This document shows positions 43,340 to 51,018 of a stretch of DNA of 51,018 bases, one piece after another. The stretch comes from Parabacteroides distasonis (GTDB lineage: Bacteria > Bacteroidota > Bacteroidia > Bacteroidales > Tannerellaceae). The notes beneath the pieces were generated by a model. The model worked only from the letters and a program-made list of their open reading frames with translations, made no database searches and was not told the origin of the DNA. How positions within the stretch are numbered: position 1 is the stretch's first letter; the number at the start of each line of letters is the position of its first letter. A program made the translations under genes and the position numbers. Location: positions 1-51,018 of the forward strand of contig NZ_SRYM01000026.1 in NCBI RefSeq assembly GCF_004793765.1, written 5' to 3'.

Positions 43340-44593
43340 TCAAGCACTTAATTTATACTTTGGAAATGATAGTAGTTTATTTCTATAATATTCGTATTGT
43401 TCTTTTACTGCTGCTATTTCTGCTGGCAGCCCTTGTACTAGGTCGCTAACCAATGCTTCAAACTTATCAAGAATAGAAACTATACGCTCTTGTTCTGTTA
43501 GGGGAGGTATAGGTATCTCAAATTGTTCTAATTGTGATTGATGCAACCTAATGACTTTTGTCCCTGTAACTCTACTCCTTTTGTATTTTGCAAATGCATA
43601 TGTTTGAAAATAATACGCTATGTATTTGGGATTTTGATCATGAGAAAAAGCTAGACTATCTCCACTAATACAAATTTCTTCATCCCCAAGCCAAGCAACA
43701 CATTTGCAAACATCATCAATATTTTCACTTACGGTTGCAAATACCAAATCGCCATAGTGAGCTTTTTTGCACTTCTTGGCTGTTTCACTGTTTACATACG
43801 ATTTGGTCTTTGTTGCAAATGTCCCATAGTGTGTATATATCTGACCATAATGAATACAAGGGATTCCACTTTCTGTAAAATCCTTTTTTTGCAAGCCATT
43901 GCCTCTTATGAATGTACCTAACTCACTCATTTTCATCCATATTACGCCTTGCCCCCCTATTTTGTTGAATGTCAGCAACTTATTTCGATAGTATTCATAT
44001 TGCTCTTGTCTCGCTTGCAGCTCCGCTTGCAGCTCCGCTTGCAGCTCCGCTGCATATTCTGCGAAGCGGTCGAGAATGTTTGCAATTTCTTCTTGCACAA
44101 CAAAAGGAGGAACTGGAATCTCAAAAGTTTCCATTAGTTTAGTAGAGCTTAAATTGGGTTGGGCTCCACCTCCAGCAAGTACATATAAAGTCCCTGTATT
44201 CGCAAGAAGTACATGATATAAGTATCTTCTTGATAGGATACCACTATGAGGCTTAAACTTTCCGATTCGTTGGTTTAAATATGAGATATCATCATAATTA
44301 TAACATCCTATTTTTCCAGTCGTGGCACCTGACATTGCAATCAAAATATCTCCATTTTTGATTGAAAATTGTTCTAGGTCTGTTTTATAATCCTCTTTAT
44401 AAAAATATTTAACATCATCTATATCAACAGTACGACCATTGATATTAGTTATACGTATAATCTTTTCTCCATCTTCTCTAAAAAGACTACTTCTAAAAGC
44501 AAAGCCATTCACAAAATCACATACCTCCCCAAGCTTCTTGTTTTTAACACCATTGGGGCAAAGTTCCTCTATCAATCTTTTCAACTTATTCAT
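43340..44593 (-). CDS. hsdS: Type I restriction-modification specificity subunit (type IC)
   Basis: 417 residues with two target-recognition domains (about 20-165 and 225-375). Each is followed by a conserved helix: [20 protein letters not shown] and [20 protein letters not shown], then the matching [11 protein letters not shown] stretches. After the first domain lies [12 protein letters not shown] (182-193), the in-frame product of a 12-bp tandem repeat. In EcoR124-type HsdS the equivalent repeat fixes the distance between the two half-sites. It overlaps hsdM by 4 bases (ATGA). Specificity cannot be predicted from sequence alone. Confidence 0.93.
   Translation of the reverse strand: MNKLKRLIEELCPNGVKNKKLGEVCDFVNGFAFRSSLFREDGEKIIRITNINGRTVDIDDVKYFYKEDYKTDLEQFSIKNGDILIAMSGATTGKIGCYNYDDISYLNQRIGKFKPHSGILSRRYLYHVLLANTGTLYVLAGGGAQPNLSSTKLMETFEIPVPPFVVQEEIANILDRFAEYAAELQAELQAELQARQEQYEYYRNKLLTFNKIGGQGVIWMKMSELGTFIRGNGLQKKDFTESGIPCIHYGQIYTHYGTFATKTKSYVNSETAKKCKKAHYGDLVFATVSENIDDVCKCVAWLGDEEICISGDSLAFSHDQNPKYIAYYFQTYAFAKYKRSRVTGTKVIRLHQSQLEQFEIPIPPLTEQERIVSILDKFEALVSDLVQGLPAEIAAVKEQYEYYRNKLLSFPKYKLSA
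44012..44047 (-). repeat. Three perfect 12-bp tandem repeats in hsdS
   Basis: CGCTTGCAGCTC repeats at 44012, 44024 and 44036 with no mismatch, and a partial fourth (CGCT) follows. On the coding strand each unit encodes four residues of the AELQ repeat between the two DNA-recognition domains. Unit gain or loss would keep the frame and change the spacing by four residues. Confidence 0.9.
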
Positions 44594-46146
44594 AGCTCAT
44601 CCTCCTCTAATTCCGCGATGATTTTATTAATCTCTGTTCTCAATTCATTCTCTCGTGCCACAATCTTGCGGATGCGTTCATTGAGTTCCTTAATATTGGT
44701 TTCTTTTCGGGTCTCTTTTGCTTCTACATAACTACTGACGGATAGATTGTAATCATTTTCTGCAATCTGTTTGTTGTCAATAGATTTTGCAATAGCTTCT
44801 TTATCTTCTTTTCTATCAAAGATTTTTATAATCTCACTTATATGCTCCTCTTCAAGAACATTGTTATTTGTTCCTTTTTTATAAAACTTATTGCTGGTAG
44901 CATCAATAAATTGAGTCTTTGTATCTAATTTATGTTTAGATAAAACTAAGATGTTTACCGCAATCGTAGTTCCGTAGAATAGATTAGGTGCCAGTGCAAT
45001 AACAGTCTCTACAAAGTTGTTATCTACCAAATATTTTCTAATCTTTTGCTCTGCACCTCCTCGATAGAAAATACCAGGGAAACATACTATCGCAGCTCTA
45101 CCTTTGCTTGAAAGATAACTCAATGCGTGCAGTACAAAAGCGAAGTCCGCTTTTGACTTAGGGGCTAACACACCTGCAGGAGCAAATCGATCATCGTTAA
45201 TCAGTGTTGGGTCATCAGAACCAATCCAATTTACGGAGTACGGAGGATTGGATACAATCGCATCAAAAGGCTTGTCATCGCCAAATTGAGGATCCATCAG
45301 AGTATTGCCCAGCGCAATGTTAAATTTGTCGTAGTTTATGTTATGCAGAAACATATTCATACGAGCAAGATTGTATGTAGTATGGTTAATCTCTTGACCA
45401 AAGAAACCTTCTTCAATAATATGCTCATCAAACTGTTTTTTCGCCTGCAACAATAATGAACCAGAGCCTGCAGCAGGGTCATAAATCTTATTTATGGAAC
45501 TCTGGTTATGCATTGCCAAGCGCGCAATAAGATTTGATACACATTGAGGAGTAAAGAACTCACCACCTGATTTTCCAGCATTAGCAGCATAATTGTGTAT
45601 CAAGAACTCATAGGCATCGCCAAACAAGTCGATATGATTGTCTTCAAAATTACCGAAGTTCAATCCTTCAACACCCTTTATAACAGCTGCCAAACGACTA
45701 TTCTTATCCTCTACGGTATTTCCTAATCGAGTGCTTGTGGTATCAAAGTCTGCAAATAGGCCTTTGATGTCTCCCTCTGAATCATAACCAACCGCAGAAC
45801 CCTCAATTGCTGTAAATATAGCTTTGAGGTCTGTGTTTAGATTTGGATTCTTGTTCGCTGTTTTAGCGATATTTACAAATAACTGACTTGGGTATATGAA
45901 ATATCCTTTGGTCTTAATCGCATCGTCTTTAATTTCGGGAGTGATTATGCTATCAGGCAGATTAGCATAATCAACGCTCTCATCTCCACCTTCAATGTAA
46001 TTCGAGAAATTCTCACTAATAAAACGGTAGAACAATGTACCAAGGACAAACTGCTTAAAGTCCCATCCATCAACCGCTCCACGTACTTCGTTGGCGATTT
46101 TCCATATCTGAGCCTGTAATAGAGCTCTTTGTGTATTGCTTGTCAT
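44590..46146 (-). CDS. hsdM: Type I restriction-modification methyltransferase (type IC)
   Basis: 518 residues (EcoR124I: 520). N-terminal HsdM helical domain [20 protein letters not shown] and [18 protein letters not shown]. AdoMet motif [13 protein letters not shown] (about 216-228) and catalytic motif NPPYSVNW (about 300-307) for N6-adenine methylation. The C-terminal stretch [19 protein letters not shown] is a coiled coil. First structural gene after the small regulator. Confidence 0.96.
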   Translation of the reverse strand: MTSNTQRALLQAQIWKIANEVRGAVDGWDFKQFVLGTLFYRFISENFSNYIEGGDESVDYANLPDSIITPEIKDDAIKTKGYFIYPSQLFVNIAKTANKNPNLNTDLKAIFTAIEGSAVGYDSEGDIKGLFADFDTTSTRLGNTVEDKNSRLAAVIKGVEGLNFGNFEDNHIDLFGDAYEFLIHNYAANAGKSGGEFFTPQCVSNLIARLAMHNQSSINKIYDPAAGSGSLLLQAKKQFDEHIIEEGFFGQEINHTTYNLARMNMFLHNINYDKFNIALGNTLMDPQFGDDKPFDAIVSNPPYSVNWIGSDDPTLINDDRFAPAGVLAPKSKADFAFVLHALSYLSSKGRAAIVCFPGIFYRGGAEQKIRKYLVDNNFVETVIALAPNLFYGTTIAVNILVLSKHKLDTKTQFIDATSNKFYKKGTNNNVLEEEHISEIIKIFDRKEDKEAIAKSIDNKQIAENDYNLSVSSYVEAKETRKETNIKELNERIRKIVARENELRTEINKIIAELEEDEL

Positions 46147-46176
46147 AAAAACTTTCGATTTATACTTATGGTAGAG

Positions 46177-46374
46177 TTACGCTTTATTTATCAAATTCTG
46201 CACATCAACCTCCAATAAGGTCGCAATCTTTACTAATGTTGCCAAATCAGGTTGTGCCACATTGGAACACCATTTAGATACAGTTGACGGATTTTTACCT
46301 AATTGTTCTGCCAACCATTTGCCTGTTTTCTTCTTTTCGACAAGCACTATTTTAAGACGATTTATATCCTCCAT
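46177..46374 (-). CDS. Small XRE-type helix-turn-helix regulator
   Basis: 65 residues from the ATG at 46374 (MEDINRLKIVL). Cro/C1-type HTH: GKWLAEQLGKNPSTVSKWCSN with the expected turn, then LATLVKIATLLEVDVQNLI. It precedes hsdM by 30 bases in the same direction and probably sets expression of the restriction operon, like controller proteins of other systems. The -7 box lies 26 bases upstream. Confidence 0.85.
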   Translation of the reverse strand: MEDINRLKIVLVEKKKTGKWLAEQLGKNPSTVSKWCSNVAQPDLATLVKIATLLEVDVQNLINKA

Positions 46375-46399
46375 TATAATCAATCTATTGAATTTAACG

Positions 46400-46407
46400 C
46401 AAATGTA
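46400..46407 (-). promoter_or_regulatory. -7 promoter box of the defence operon
   Basis: Minus-strand TACATTTG followed by C, a full TAnnTTTG match, 26 bases before the regulator ATG. No clear -33 TTTG. No later promoter was seen between 46.37 and 35.5 kb. Confidence 0.6.
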
Positions 46408-46860
46408 TTTATTTTATCGGGAATAAAAGAATAATAGCCAAGAAAAATTCCCAACTTACTAATTATCCCGACTTCGGAGGGATAAGTTCGCAGAATGCGG
46501 CAAGGTTTTCGGGAGTAACCCGAAAGGTTTTGAGTTATACAAAACATACCTTGCTGTGTCCAGAAGAATACAAGTCTAAAGTTTCAACTCTTGGCTTGTA
46601 ATTGGGACTGCCATAACATAGGTAAGCAATATGGCGGTTGTCAAGTTTGTGGGCAATAAAGCTATACAGCCCGCATGTGTGCCTGCCGTATAGCCAGCAG
46701 GACAGCAAGCCGACCGGTCTGTGGCAAACATAGAATTGCTGTTTCTTTGAGGGAGGGATTCTTCCTTCTAAAAAAGAAACGGATAGCAGAGCTATCTATG
46801 CTCTACTATCCGTCTGAGTTTCCTGTTTCCCATCGGTCGGTCATCTCCTCTATGGGTACT
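46408..46860. other. Structured gene-free segment with a long hairpin
   Basis: About 450 bases without convincing protein text. It holds several inverted repeats: TTTCGGG / CCCGAAA near 46508-46527; and ACGGATAG-C-AGAG / CTCT-A-CTATCCGT (46779-46813, nine-base loop), twelve paired bases with one opposed C x A. A plus-strand ORF here (46675-46878) is probably chance. It may be part of the recombinase module (integrase-binding or transfer-origin-like) or a structured leader. Confidence 0.4.
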
Positions 46861-47073
46861 TTACCTGTGCGACCTTGAAATATGCAAGTTTTTTCGGATC
46901 AATACATTCGAAGTATGAGAGGAAGATTGTTCCGAAAACGGCTTGCCGCTTGAACTTGCAGATTTCATAAGGTGTTCGCACATACCTTTGTAACCATAGA
47001 GGAATGAACGTATGATGGGAATTTCATACATGGGTACATTTGAATGTAGCATCATACCCACATCTATACGCAT
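46861..47073 (-). CDS. Small hypothetical protein
   Basis: 70 residues. Its ATG directly follows the TAA of the accessory gene upstream (TAAATG), a coupling signal that is the main reason to call it. Text (MRIDVGMMLHSNVPMYEIPI) shows no known domain, and the Ser-rich second half looks less protein-like. It may be a chance ORF. Confidence 0.3.
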   Translation of the reverse strand: MRIDVGMMLHSNVPMYEIPIIRSFLYGYKGMCEHLMKSASSSGKPFSEQSSSHTSNVLIRKNLHISRSHR

Positions 47074-47472
47074 TTAGTTATGTCCATACTTATTTTCATT
47101 CATACATTCGTGCGTATGCACATTCAAAAACAGTACGCCGTTTCTTGGCTTGGTTGCGAGTTTGTTCATTACACACTCTCTAACCTTGTATGCTCCCAAT
47201 GTATTTAGTCGAAAAGATAGAGCAACAATCATCAGGAGTGCATAAACATCTATGCTTATTCCATTGGATAATTTGATACATCTTTGTACCTCACATTCAT
47301 CAAGGATTCCGCTTTTGTATATGGCTTTGATATTACCTCTTAAAATCGAATATTTGATACCGAACAGCTCAATCAATTCATTTGTGTTCATCCAAATGTC
47401 ATTGTTCGTTGTGCTCGGGAAATGGATTCTTCCATATTCACCCATTGTTATGATGTTTCTTTCTTGTTTCAT
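47074..47472 (-). CDS. Recombinase-associated accessory protein, copy 1
   Basis: 132 residues. Text MKQERNIITMGEYGRIHFPS, IWMNTNELIELFGIKYSILR and YKSGILDECEVQRCI, then ISIDVYALLMIVALSFRLNT. It is clearly related to the protein at 50480 (both read GxI.., WM..ELIELF / WMTQFEIADLF, IYK.., DVY..MIVALSFR / MVIAVAFR). A likely helix-turn-helix spans the WMNTNELIELFGIKYSILRGNI stretch. It follows the truncated recombinase on the minus strand, as copy 2 follows an intact one on the plus strand. Function unknown; possibly a directionality or regulatory factor. Confidence 0.65.
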   Translation of the reverse strand: MKQERNIITMGEYGRIHFPSTTNNDIWMNTNELIELFGIKYSILRGNIKAIYKSGILDECEVQRCIKLSNGISIDVYALLMIVALSFRLNTLGAYKVRECVMNKLATKPRNGVLFLNVHTHECMNENKYGHN

Positions 47473-47494
47473 CGTTTCTTGGTTTTAGAGGTTG

Positions 47495-47720
47495 TTAAAT
47501 GGCTTTACAAATAAAAGTCTCCAGCGATTCTATTTGCTTGGATAGATTCTCAATATCATTGTTTACCTTCTCGGCTGTAATCTTTGCATAAATTTGAGTG
47601 CTTCGTATGCTTGTATGCCCCATCAATTTGGATAGCGTTTCAATGGGCACTCCATTGGATAAGCAAATGGTCGTGGCGTATGAATGCCTGCTTTGATGGA
47701 AAGTGATAGGCTGTGCAAGG
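47495..47720 (-). pseudogene. Tyrosine recombinase, C-terminal fragment
   Basis: Reads ITFHQSRHSYATTICLSNGV, PIETLSKLMGHTSIRSTQIY then AKITAEKVNNDIENLSKQIE. This is the last third of a Bacteroides-type integrase with HxxR, the GH motif and the catalytic Tyr (QIYAK). The N terminus and the first catalytic half are absent; the longer ORF continues to 47935 with unrelated text. It cannot recombine alone. Confidence 0.8.
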
Positions 47721-47943
47721 GAAAGCGAACAGGTAAAGATAAAATGTAAACCGTTTGAAATGAGCTGCATTTCTGTATTCTGCCAAGTAGAGAAAATGCA
47801 AATGATAACAGAATATTGAGGTTGTTCAGTTACCAAACCGTTAGCCGGGCAGTTACCGAAACGAAAATAGGTAACGGTAAGCGATGAAAAGAAATCCCCA
47901 CCGTTTTGTTTGCACTCATACACAGTGTTTTGCATATCAAAGA

Positions 47944-47986
47944 ACGCTTATATGGCAAGTAATTTTGCACTAAAAAGTATAAGCGT
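47944..47986 (+). promoter_or_regulatory. Recombinase promoter flanked by a 9-bp inverted repeat
   Basis: ACGCTTATA (47944-47952) is perfectly inverted as TATAAGCGT (47978-47986), which ends immediately before the ATG of the first recombinase. Between the arms lies the -7 box TAATTTTG (47960-47967). A protein bound to both arms would cover the promoter, so autoregulation by the recombinase or another factor is likely. Confidence 0.6.
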
Positions 47987-49216
47987 ATGAAAGTAGAAAA
48001 ATTCAAGGTGCTGCTCTACCTTAAAAAGAGCGAACCGGACAAGTCGGGCAAAGCCCCGATAATGGGAAGAATCACCGTGAACCGGAGTATGGCGCAGTTC
48101 AGTTGCAAGCTGTCCTGCAGACCGGAATTGTGGAATCCACGTGAAAGCCGTCTGAACGGCAAGAGCAAGGAAGCGGTGGAAAGCAATACCAGAATTGAGA
48201 AGCTGCTGTTGGCGGTAAACACGGCATTCGACAATCTTGTGGAGCGTAAGATTGATTTCGATGCCACCGATGTGAAAGACCTTTTCCAAGGAAGCATGGA
48301 AACACAAATGACCCTCATGAAAATGACAGATGCAATCTGTGACGACATTAAGGCACGTATCGGTATAGACCGGGCAAAGGGGACTTATCCCGGCTATCAC
48401 TATATGCGGCTGACACTCGGGGTGTTCATCGAAACTAAGTACAAGGTCAAGGATCTGGCTTTCGGACAATTGACGGAACAGTTCATACACGACTATCAGG
48501 CCTTCGTCACGGAAGAGAAAGGCTATGCGATTGATACCGTACGCCACCACCTTGCCATCCTGAAGAAAATCTGCCGCCTTGCCTATAAGAAAGGGTATTC
48601 CGAGAAATGCCATTTTCAACATTTCGCCCTGCCCCGGCAATCGGAAAGGACACCACGTGCATTGAGCCGCGAATCGTTCGAAAGAATCCGTGACGTGGAG
48701 ATACCTTCATACCGAAAGACGCACATACTGGCACGCGACCTTTTCCTGTTCGCCTGTTATACGGGCGTGTCATACGCTGATGTGGTTTCCATCACGGACG
48801 AGAACCTGCACACGGATGATAACGGAGCATTATGGCTGAAATACCGCCGGAAGAAAAACGAACATCGGGCGAGCGTGAAACTGCTTCCCGAAGCGTTGGC
48901 TCTGCTTGAAAAATACAGGGATGAAACCCGGGAGACGCTTTTTCCGATAATCCACCACCCGAACATGAAACGACACATGAAAGCGTTGGCTGCACTGGCA
49001 GGCATCAAGGATGATTTGTGCTACCATCAGGCGAGGCACAGTTTCGCTTCGCTGATTACGCTTGAAGCAGGTGTGCCGATAGAGACCATCAGCCGGATGC
49101 TGGGACATTCCGACATTTCCACAACACAAGTCTATGCCCGTGTCAGCCCGAAGAAACTTTTCGAGGACATGGACAAGTTCATAGAAGCCACCGAAGATTT
49201 TCAATTAGTTCTTTAA
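47987..49216 (+). CDS. Tyrosine-type site-specific recombinase 1
   Basis: 409 residues. The N-terminal arm-binding domain starts VLLYLKKSEPDKSGKAPIMG; a core-binding helical domain spans about 105-215 (PGYHYMRLTLGVFIETKYKV). Catalytic domain about 225-400: FACYTGVSYADVV where the first Arg of most integrases is replaced, as in several Bacteroides enzymes, then YHQARHSFASLITLEAGV, RMLGHSDISTTQVYARVSPK with the HxxR, GH and Tyr. It should cut and join DNA at a short core site, as in integrases and shufflons. Downstream is a second, different recombinase. Confidence 0.92.
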   Translation: MKVEKFKVLLYLKKSEPDKSGKAPIMGRITVNRSMAQFSCKLSCRPELWNPRESRLNGKSKEAVESNTRIEKLLLAVNTAFDNLVERKIDFDATDVKDLFQGSMETQMTLMKMTDAICDDIKARIGIDRAKGTYPGYHYMRLTLGVFIETKYKVKDLAFGQLTEQFIHDYQAFVTEEKGYAIDTVRHHLAILKKICRLAYKKGYSEKCHFQHFALPRQSERTPRALSRESFERIRDVEIPSYRKTHILARDLFLFACYTGVSYADVVSITDENLHTDDNGALWLKYRRKKNEHRASVKLLPEALALLEKYRDETRETLFPIIHHPNMKRHMKALAALAGIKDDLCYHQARHSFASLITLEAGVPIETISRMLGHSDISTTQVYARVSPKKLFEDMDKFIEATEDFQLVL

Positions 49217-49237
49217 TCCTTTAATACAGAAAACGAT

Positions 49238-50458
49238 ATGCGAAGCACATTTTCACTCTTGCCCTATATTAACCGCAACAAAGTAAAGGCTGACGGTACG
49301 ACTGCCATACTCTGCCGTATAACCATTGACGGAAAACAGACCGTCATCAGTACGGGGATTTATTGCCGACCGGAAGAATGGAACAGCAAGAAAAACGAAA
49401 TTAAATCCGTAAGGGAAAATAACCGCTTACGGGAATATTTGCGACTGACAGAGGAAGCCTACAATGAGATACTGAAATCACAAGGCGTGGTCAGTGCCGA
49501 GATGCTGAAAAACCACATATCCTTGAACAACATCCATCCGACCACTCTCCTGCAAATGGGGGAATGGGAAAGAGAACGGTTAAGGAAACATTCGGCAGAA
49601 ATAGATTCAATTTCTTCCTACCGTCACTCCATGTACTATCAGAAGTATCTGACGGATTATCTTGCTTCTTTCGGGAAGAAAGACATCGCCCTTGAAGAGG
49701 TGACGGAGGATTTTGGAAAATCTTACAAGGCATATCTTAAGAAATGCAAGAATTTCGGGGCTTCCCAGACCAACAAATGCCTATGTTGGCTGAACCGTCT
49801 GCTTTATTTGGCTGTCGATAAAGAGATTATCCGTGTGAATCCCTGCGAGGACTTGGAATACGAGCCAAAGCCGGAAGCAAGGCACAAGTACATCAGCCGT
49901 GAAGAATTCAAGAAGATACTTTCCACACCGATGTATGACAAGCGGATGGAATTGGCAAGACGAGCTTTCATCTTCTCGACCCTGACGGGACTGGCGTATG
50001 TGGACATCAAACTTCTTCATCCCCACCATATCGGGACGAACGCTGATGGCAGGCGGTATATCCGCATCAACCGAAAAAAGACAAGGGTGGAGGCGTTCAT
50101 ACCCTTACATCCCATAGCGGAGCGGATATTGTCACTGTACAATACGACCGATGACGAGAAACCTGTGTTTCCTCTTCCCAACCGTGATGCCCTATGGTTT
50201 GAGGTTCACGAATTGGGAATAACCATAGGCAAAGAGGAAAATTTGAGCTATCATCAAAGTCGGCACAGTTTCGGAACATTTCTGATTTCGGCGGATATAC
50301 CTATCGAAAGTATTGCCAAGATGATGGGGCATTCCAATATCCGGACGACACAGGGTTACGCACGGATAACTGATGATAAAATCTCAAAGGACATGGACAA
50401 GCTGATGGAACGCAGGAAAATACAATCTATCGGCGAAAAGACAGACAACAATAAGTAA
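49238..50458 (+). CDS. Tyrosine-type site-specific recombinase 2
   Basis: 406 residues, same layout as recombinase 1 and 21 bases after it, but divergent in sequence. N-terminal domain: LLPYINRNKVKADGTTAILC and CRPEEWNSKKNEIKSV. Catalytic domain: FSTLTGLAYVDIKLLHPHHI, YHQSRHSFGTFLISADIPIE, KMMGHSNIRTTQGYARITDD. A catalytic Tyr is present in GYAR. Tandem recombinases of this type occur in Bacteroides at mobile elements and phase-variable loci. Confidence 0.92.
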   Translation: MRSTFSLLPYINRNKVKADGTTAILCRITIDGKQTVISTGIYCRPEEWNSKKNEIKSVRENNRLREYLRLTEEAYNEILKSQGVVSAEMLKNHISLNNIHPTTLLQMGEWERERLRKHSAEIDSISSYRHSMYYQKYLTDYLASFGKKDIALEEVTEDFGKSYKAYLKKCKNFGASQTNKCLCWLNRLLYLAVDKEIIRVNPCEDLEYEPKPEARHKYISREEFKKILSTPMYDKRMELARRAFIFSTLTGLAYVDIKLLHPHHIGTNADGRRYIRINRKKTRVEAFIPLHPIAERILSLYNTTDDEKPVFPLPNRDALWFEVHELGITIGKEENLSYHQSRHSFGTFLISADIPIESIAKMMGHSNIRTTQGYARITDDKISKDMDKLMERRKIQSIGEKTDNNK

Positions 50459-50479
50459 ACAGTATCAATTCAGTACATT

Positions 50480-50854
50480 ATGGACAGAGGAATAATAACA
50501 ATCAGTGAAACGGGTGTAGTCATTATGCCGACAGCACCCGTGTGGATGACACAATTTGAGATAGCCGACCTGTTCGGTGTGTTCTCATGCGATGTCCACA
50601 AGGCGATTCATACCATTTACAAGAACAAGGAACTGAACGAATTTGACACGATGAAGTATCTCAAGCAACCGGATGGCATCAGTTATGACGTTTATGATAT
50701 TGAAATGGTTATAGCCGTTGCATTCAGGATATGCAGTAAAGAGAGTGTCTTGTTCAGACGGTTTATAATAAATGAAATTAGCACCATTAAGAAAGCTACG
50801 ACGATTACACTATTAGTTGCCAGCGTCAGAGGTAATAACCGATGGTATAGTTGA
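50480..50854 (+). CDS. Recombinase-associated accessory protein, copy 2
   Basis: 124 residues, 21 bases after recombinase 2. It is related to the protein at 47074-47472 along its N-terminal 85 residues (GIITISETGVVIMPTAPVWM, FEIADLFGVFSCDVHKAIHT, IYKNKELNEFDTMKYLKQPD). From about residue 100 the text (TITLLVASVRGNNRWYS) no longer resembles copy 1, which may mark a rearrangement near 50790. Function unknown; likely a small DNA-binding partner of the recombinases. Confidence 0.65.
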   Translation: MDRGIITISETGVVIMPTAPVWMTQFEIADLFGVFSCDVHKAIHTIYKNKELNEFDTMKYLKQPDGISYDVYDIEMVIAVAFRICSKESVLFRRFIINEISTIKKATTITLLVASVRGNNRWYS

Positions 50855-51018
50855 GGTTCATTCCGTCAGCCACTCGTTCCCGATGCACGGATGCAAAGGT
50901 AGCGTATGGCTTGATGGTAGTGGCAAGGTCGGGCGGCAGAGCCGTTTCGGGCGGAATCTTCCCCCTGCGGAGCGTATTCAACCCGAAAACCTTGCCATTG
51001 CCTGCCATACGCTTGAAG
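50826..51018 (-). CDS. Partial ORF at the window edge, unknown
   Basis: The minus strand reads FKRMAGNGKVFGLNTLRRGK, IPPETALPPDLATTIKPYAT then FASVHRERVADGMNLNYTIG and YYL, stop at 50826. The frame is open to the edge of the window, so the start is outside or at the ATG at 51008. The text is protein-like and the end (NLNYTIGYYL) could be a beta strand, but I do not recognise a family. It overlaps the 3' end of the accessory gene by 29 bases tail to tail. Confidence 0.35.
   Translation of the reverse strand, partial: FKRMAGNGKVFGLNTLRRGKIPPETALPPDLATTIKPYATFASVHRERVADGMNLNYTIGYYL

Noticed and set aside
46675-46878. Plus-strand ORF of 67 residues
   Set aside because: It overlaps the large hairpin and reads like chance sequence (MCACRIASRTASRPVCG); no ribosome site or partner gene.
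47944-47986. Invertible promoter (phase switch)
   Set aside because: The interior is only 25 bases, too short for DNA bending and synapsis by a tyrosine recombinase, and the -7 box already points at the recombinase gene.

Overview
The window looks like a chromosomal segment of a Bacteroidales bacterium, most likely Parabacteroides or a close relative. The reasons are repeated TAnnTTTG (-7) promoter boxes in place of a classical TATAAT, many lipoproteins with an SSC/SGC-type lipobox, DUF2490 and six-bladed-propeller proteins, a GluP/GalK/GalM cluster with a Nudix-type regulator, and Bacteroides-type tyrosine recombinases. The genus is inferred; no 16S gene is present.

Layout. 1-0.7 kb: the 5' part of a truncated beta-propeller lipoprotein gene. 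0.9-1.55 kb: an MNT/HEPN toxin-antitoxin pair whose toxin is frameshifted. 1.6-7.4 kb: a tripartite RND efflux operon. 7.6-10.7 kb: a TetR - FabH-like - FabG - RluA-like operon. 10.8 kb: an initiator tRNA-fMet. 11-16.6 kb: a minus-strand operon with two broken small membrane-peptide genes, threonine aldolase, a two-enzyme nuclease/phosphatase fusion, a PaaI thioesterase and a deacetylase/serine-hydrolase fusion. 16.7 kb: a seven-unit TGCCA/TGGCA array with an exact 11-bp period. 16.8-19.8 kb: a Tat-exported sugar isomerase-like protein, a DUF2490 protein, a queuosine-precursor transporter under a probable preQ1 riboswitch, and a HAD phosphatase. 19.8-24.2 kb: potABCD polyamine uptake. 24.3-26.9 kb: an msrA remnant, GtrB/GtrA-like genes and an unknown gene. 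27-30 kb: a decaying ribonucleoside/ADP-ribose operon. 30-35 kb: galM-gluP-galK plus an NrtR-like regulator, behind a 690-bp control region that holds two sets of 22-bp-phased repeats.

35.5-46.4 kb is an AT-rich defence operon, all on the minus strand and nearly gapless: XRE regulator - hsdM - hsdS - prrC - hsdR - a PIN-like/coiled-coil/two-TM protein - an AlbA_2 (Schlafen-type) protein. Its order matches the E. coli EcoprrI locus, where a type IC restriction system holds the tRNA anticodon nuclease PrrC in check. The PrrC here keeps the Arg-Glu-His triad with identical spacing. hsdS carries three perfect 12-bp tandem repeats in its central spacer, the arrangement that in EcoR124-type systems sets the spacing of the recognised sequence. 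The two downstream genes are candidates for a further defence layer.

46.9-51 kb is a recombinase module: two intact tyrosine recombinases and a small accessory gene on the plus strand face a truncated recombinase and a related accessory gene on the minus strand. No transposase was found.

Four gene breaks (hepT, two small ORFs, rbsK) are each repaired by one base in or beside a short homopolymer or base run. They may therefore be sequencing errors, contingency sites or true pseudogenes; raw reads are needed to decide.
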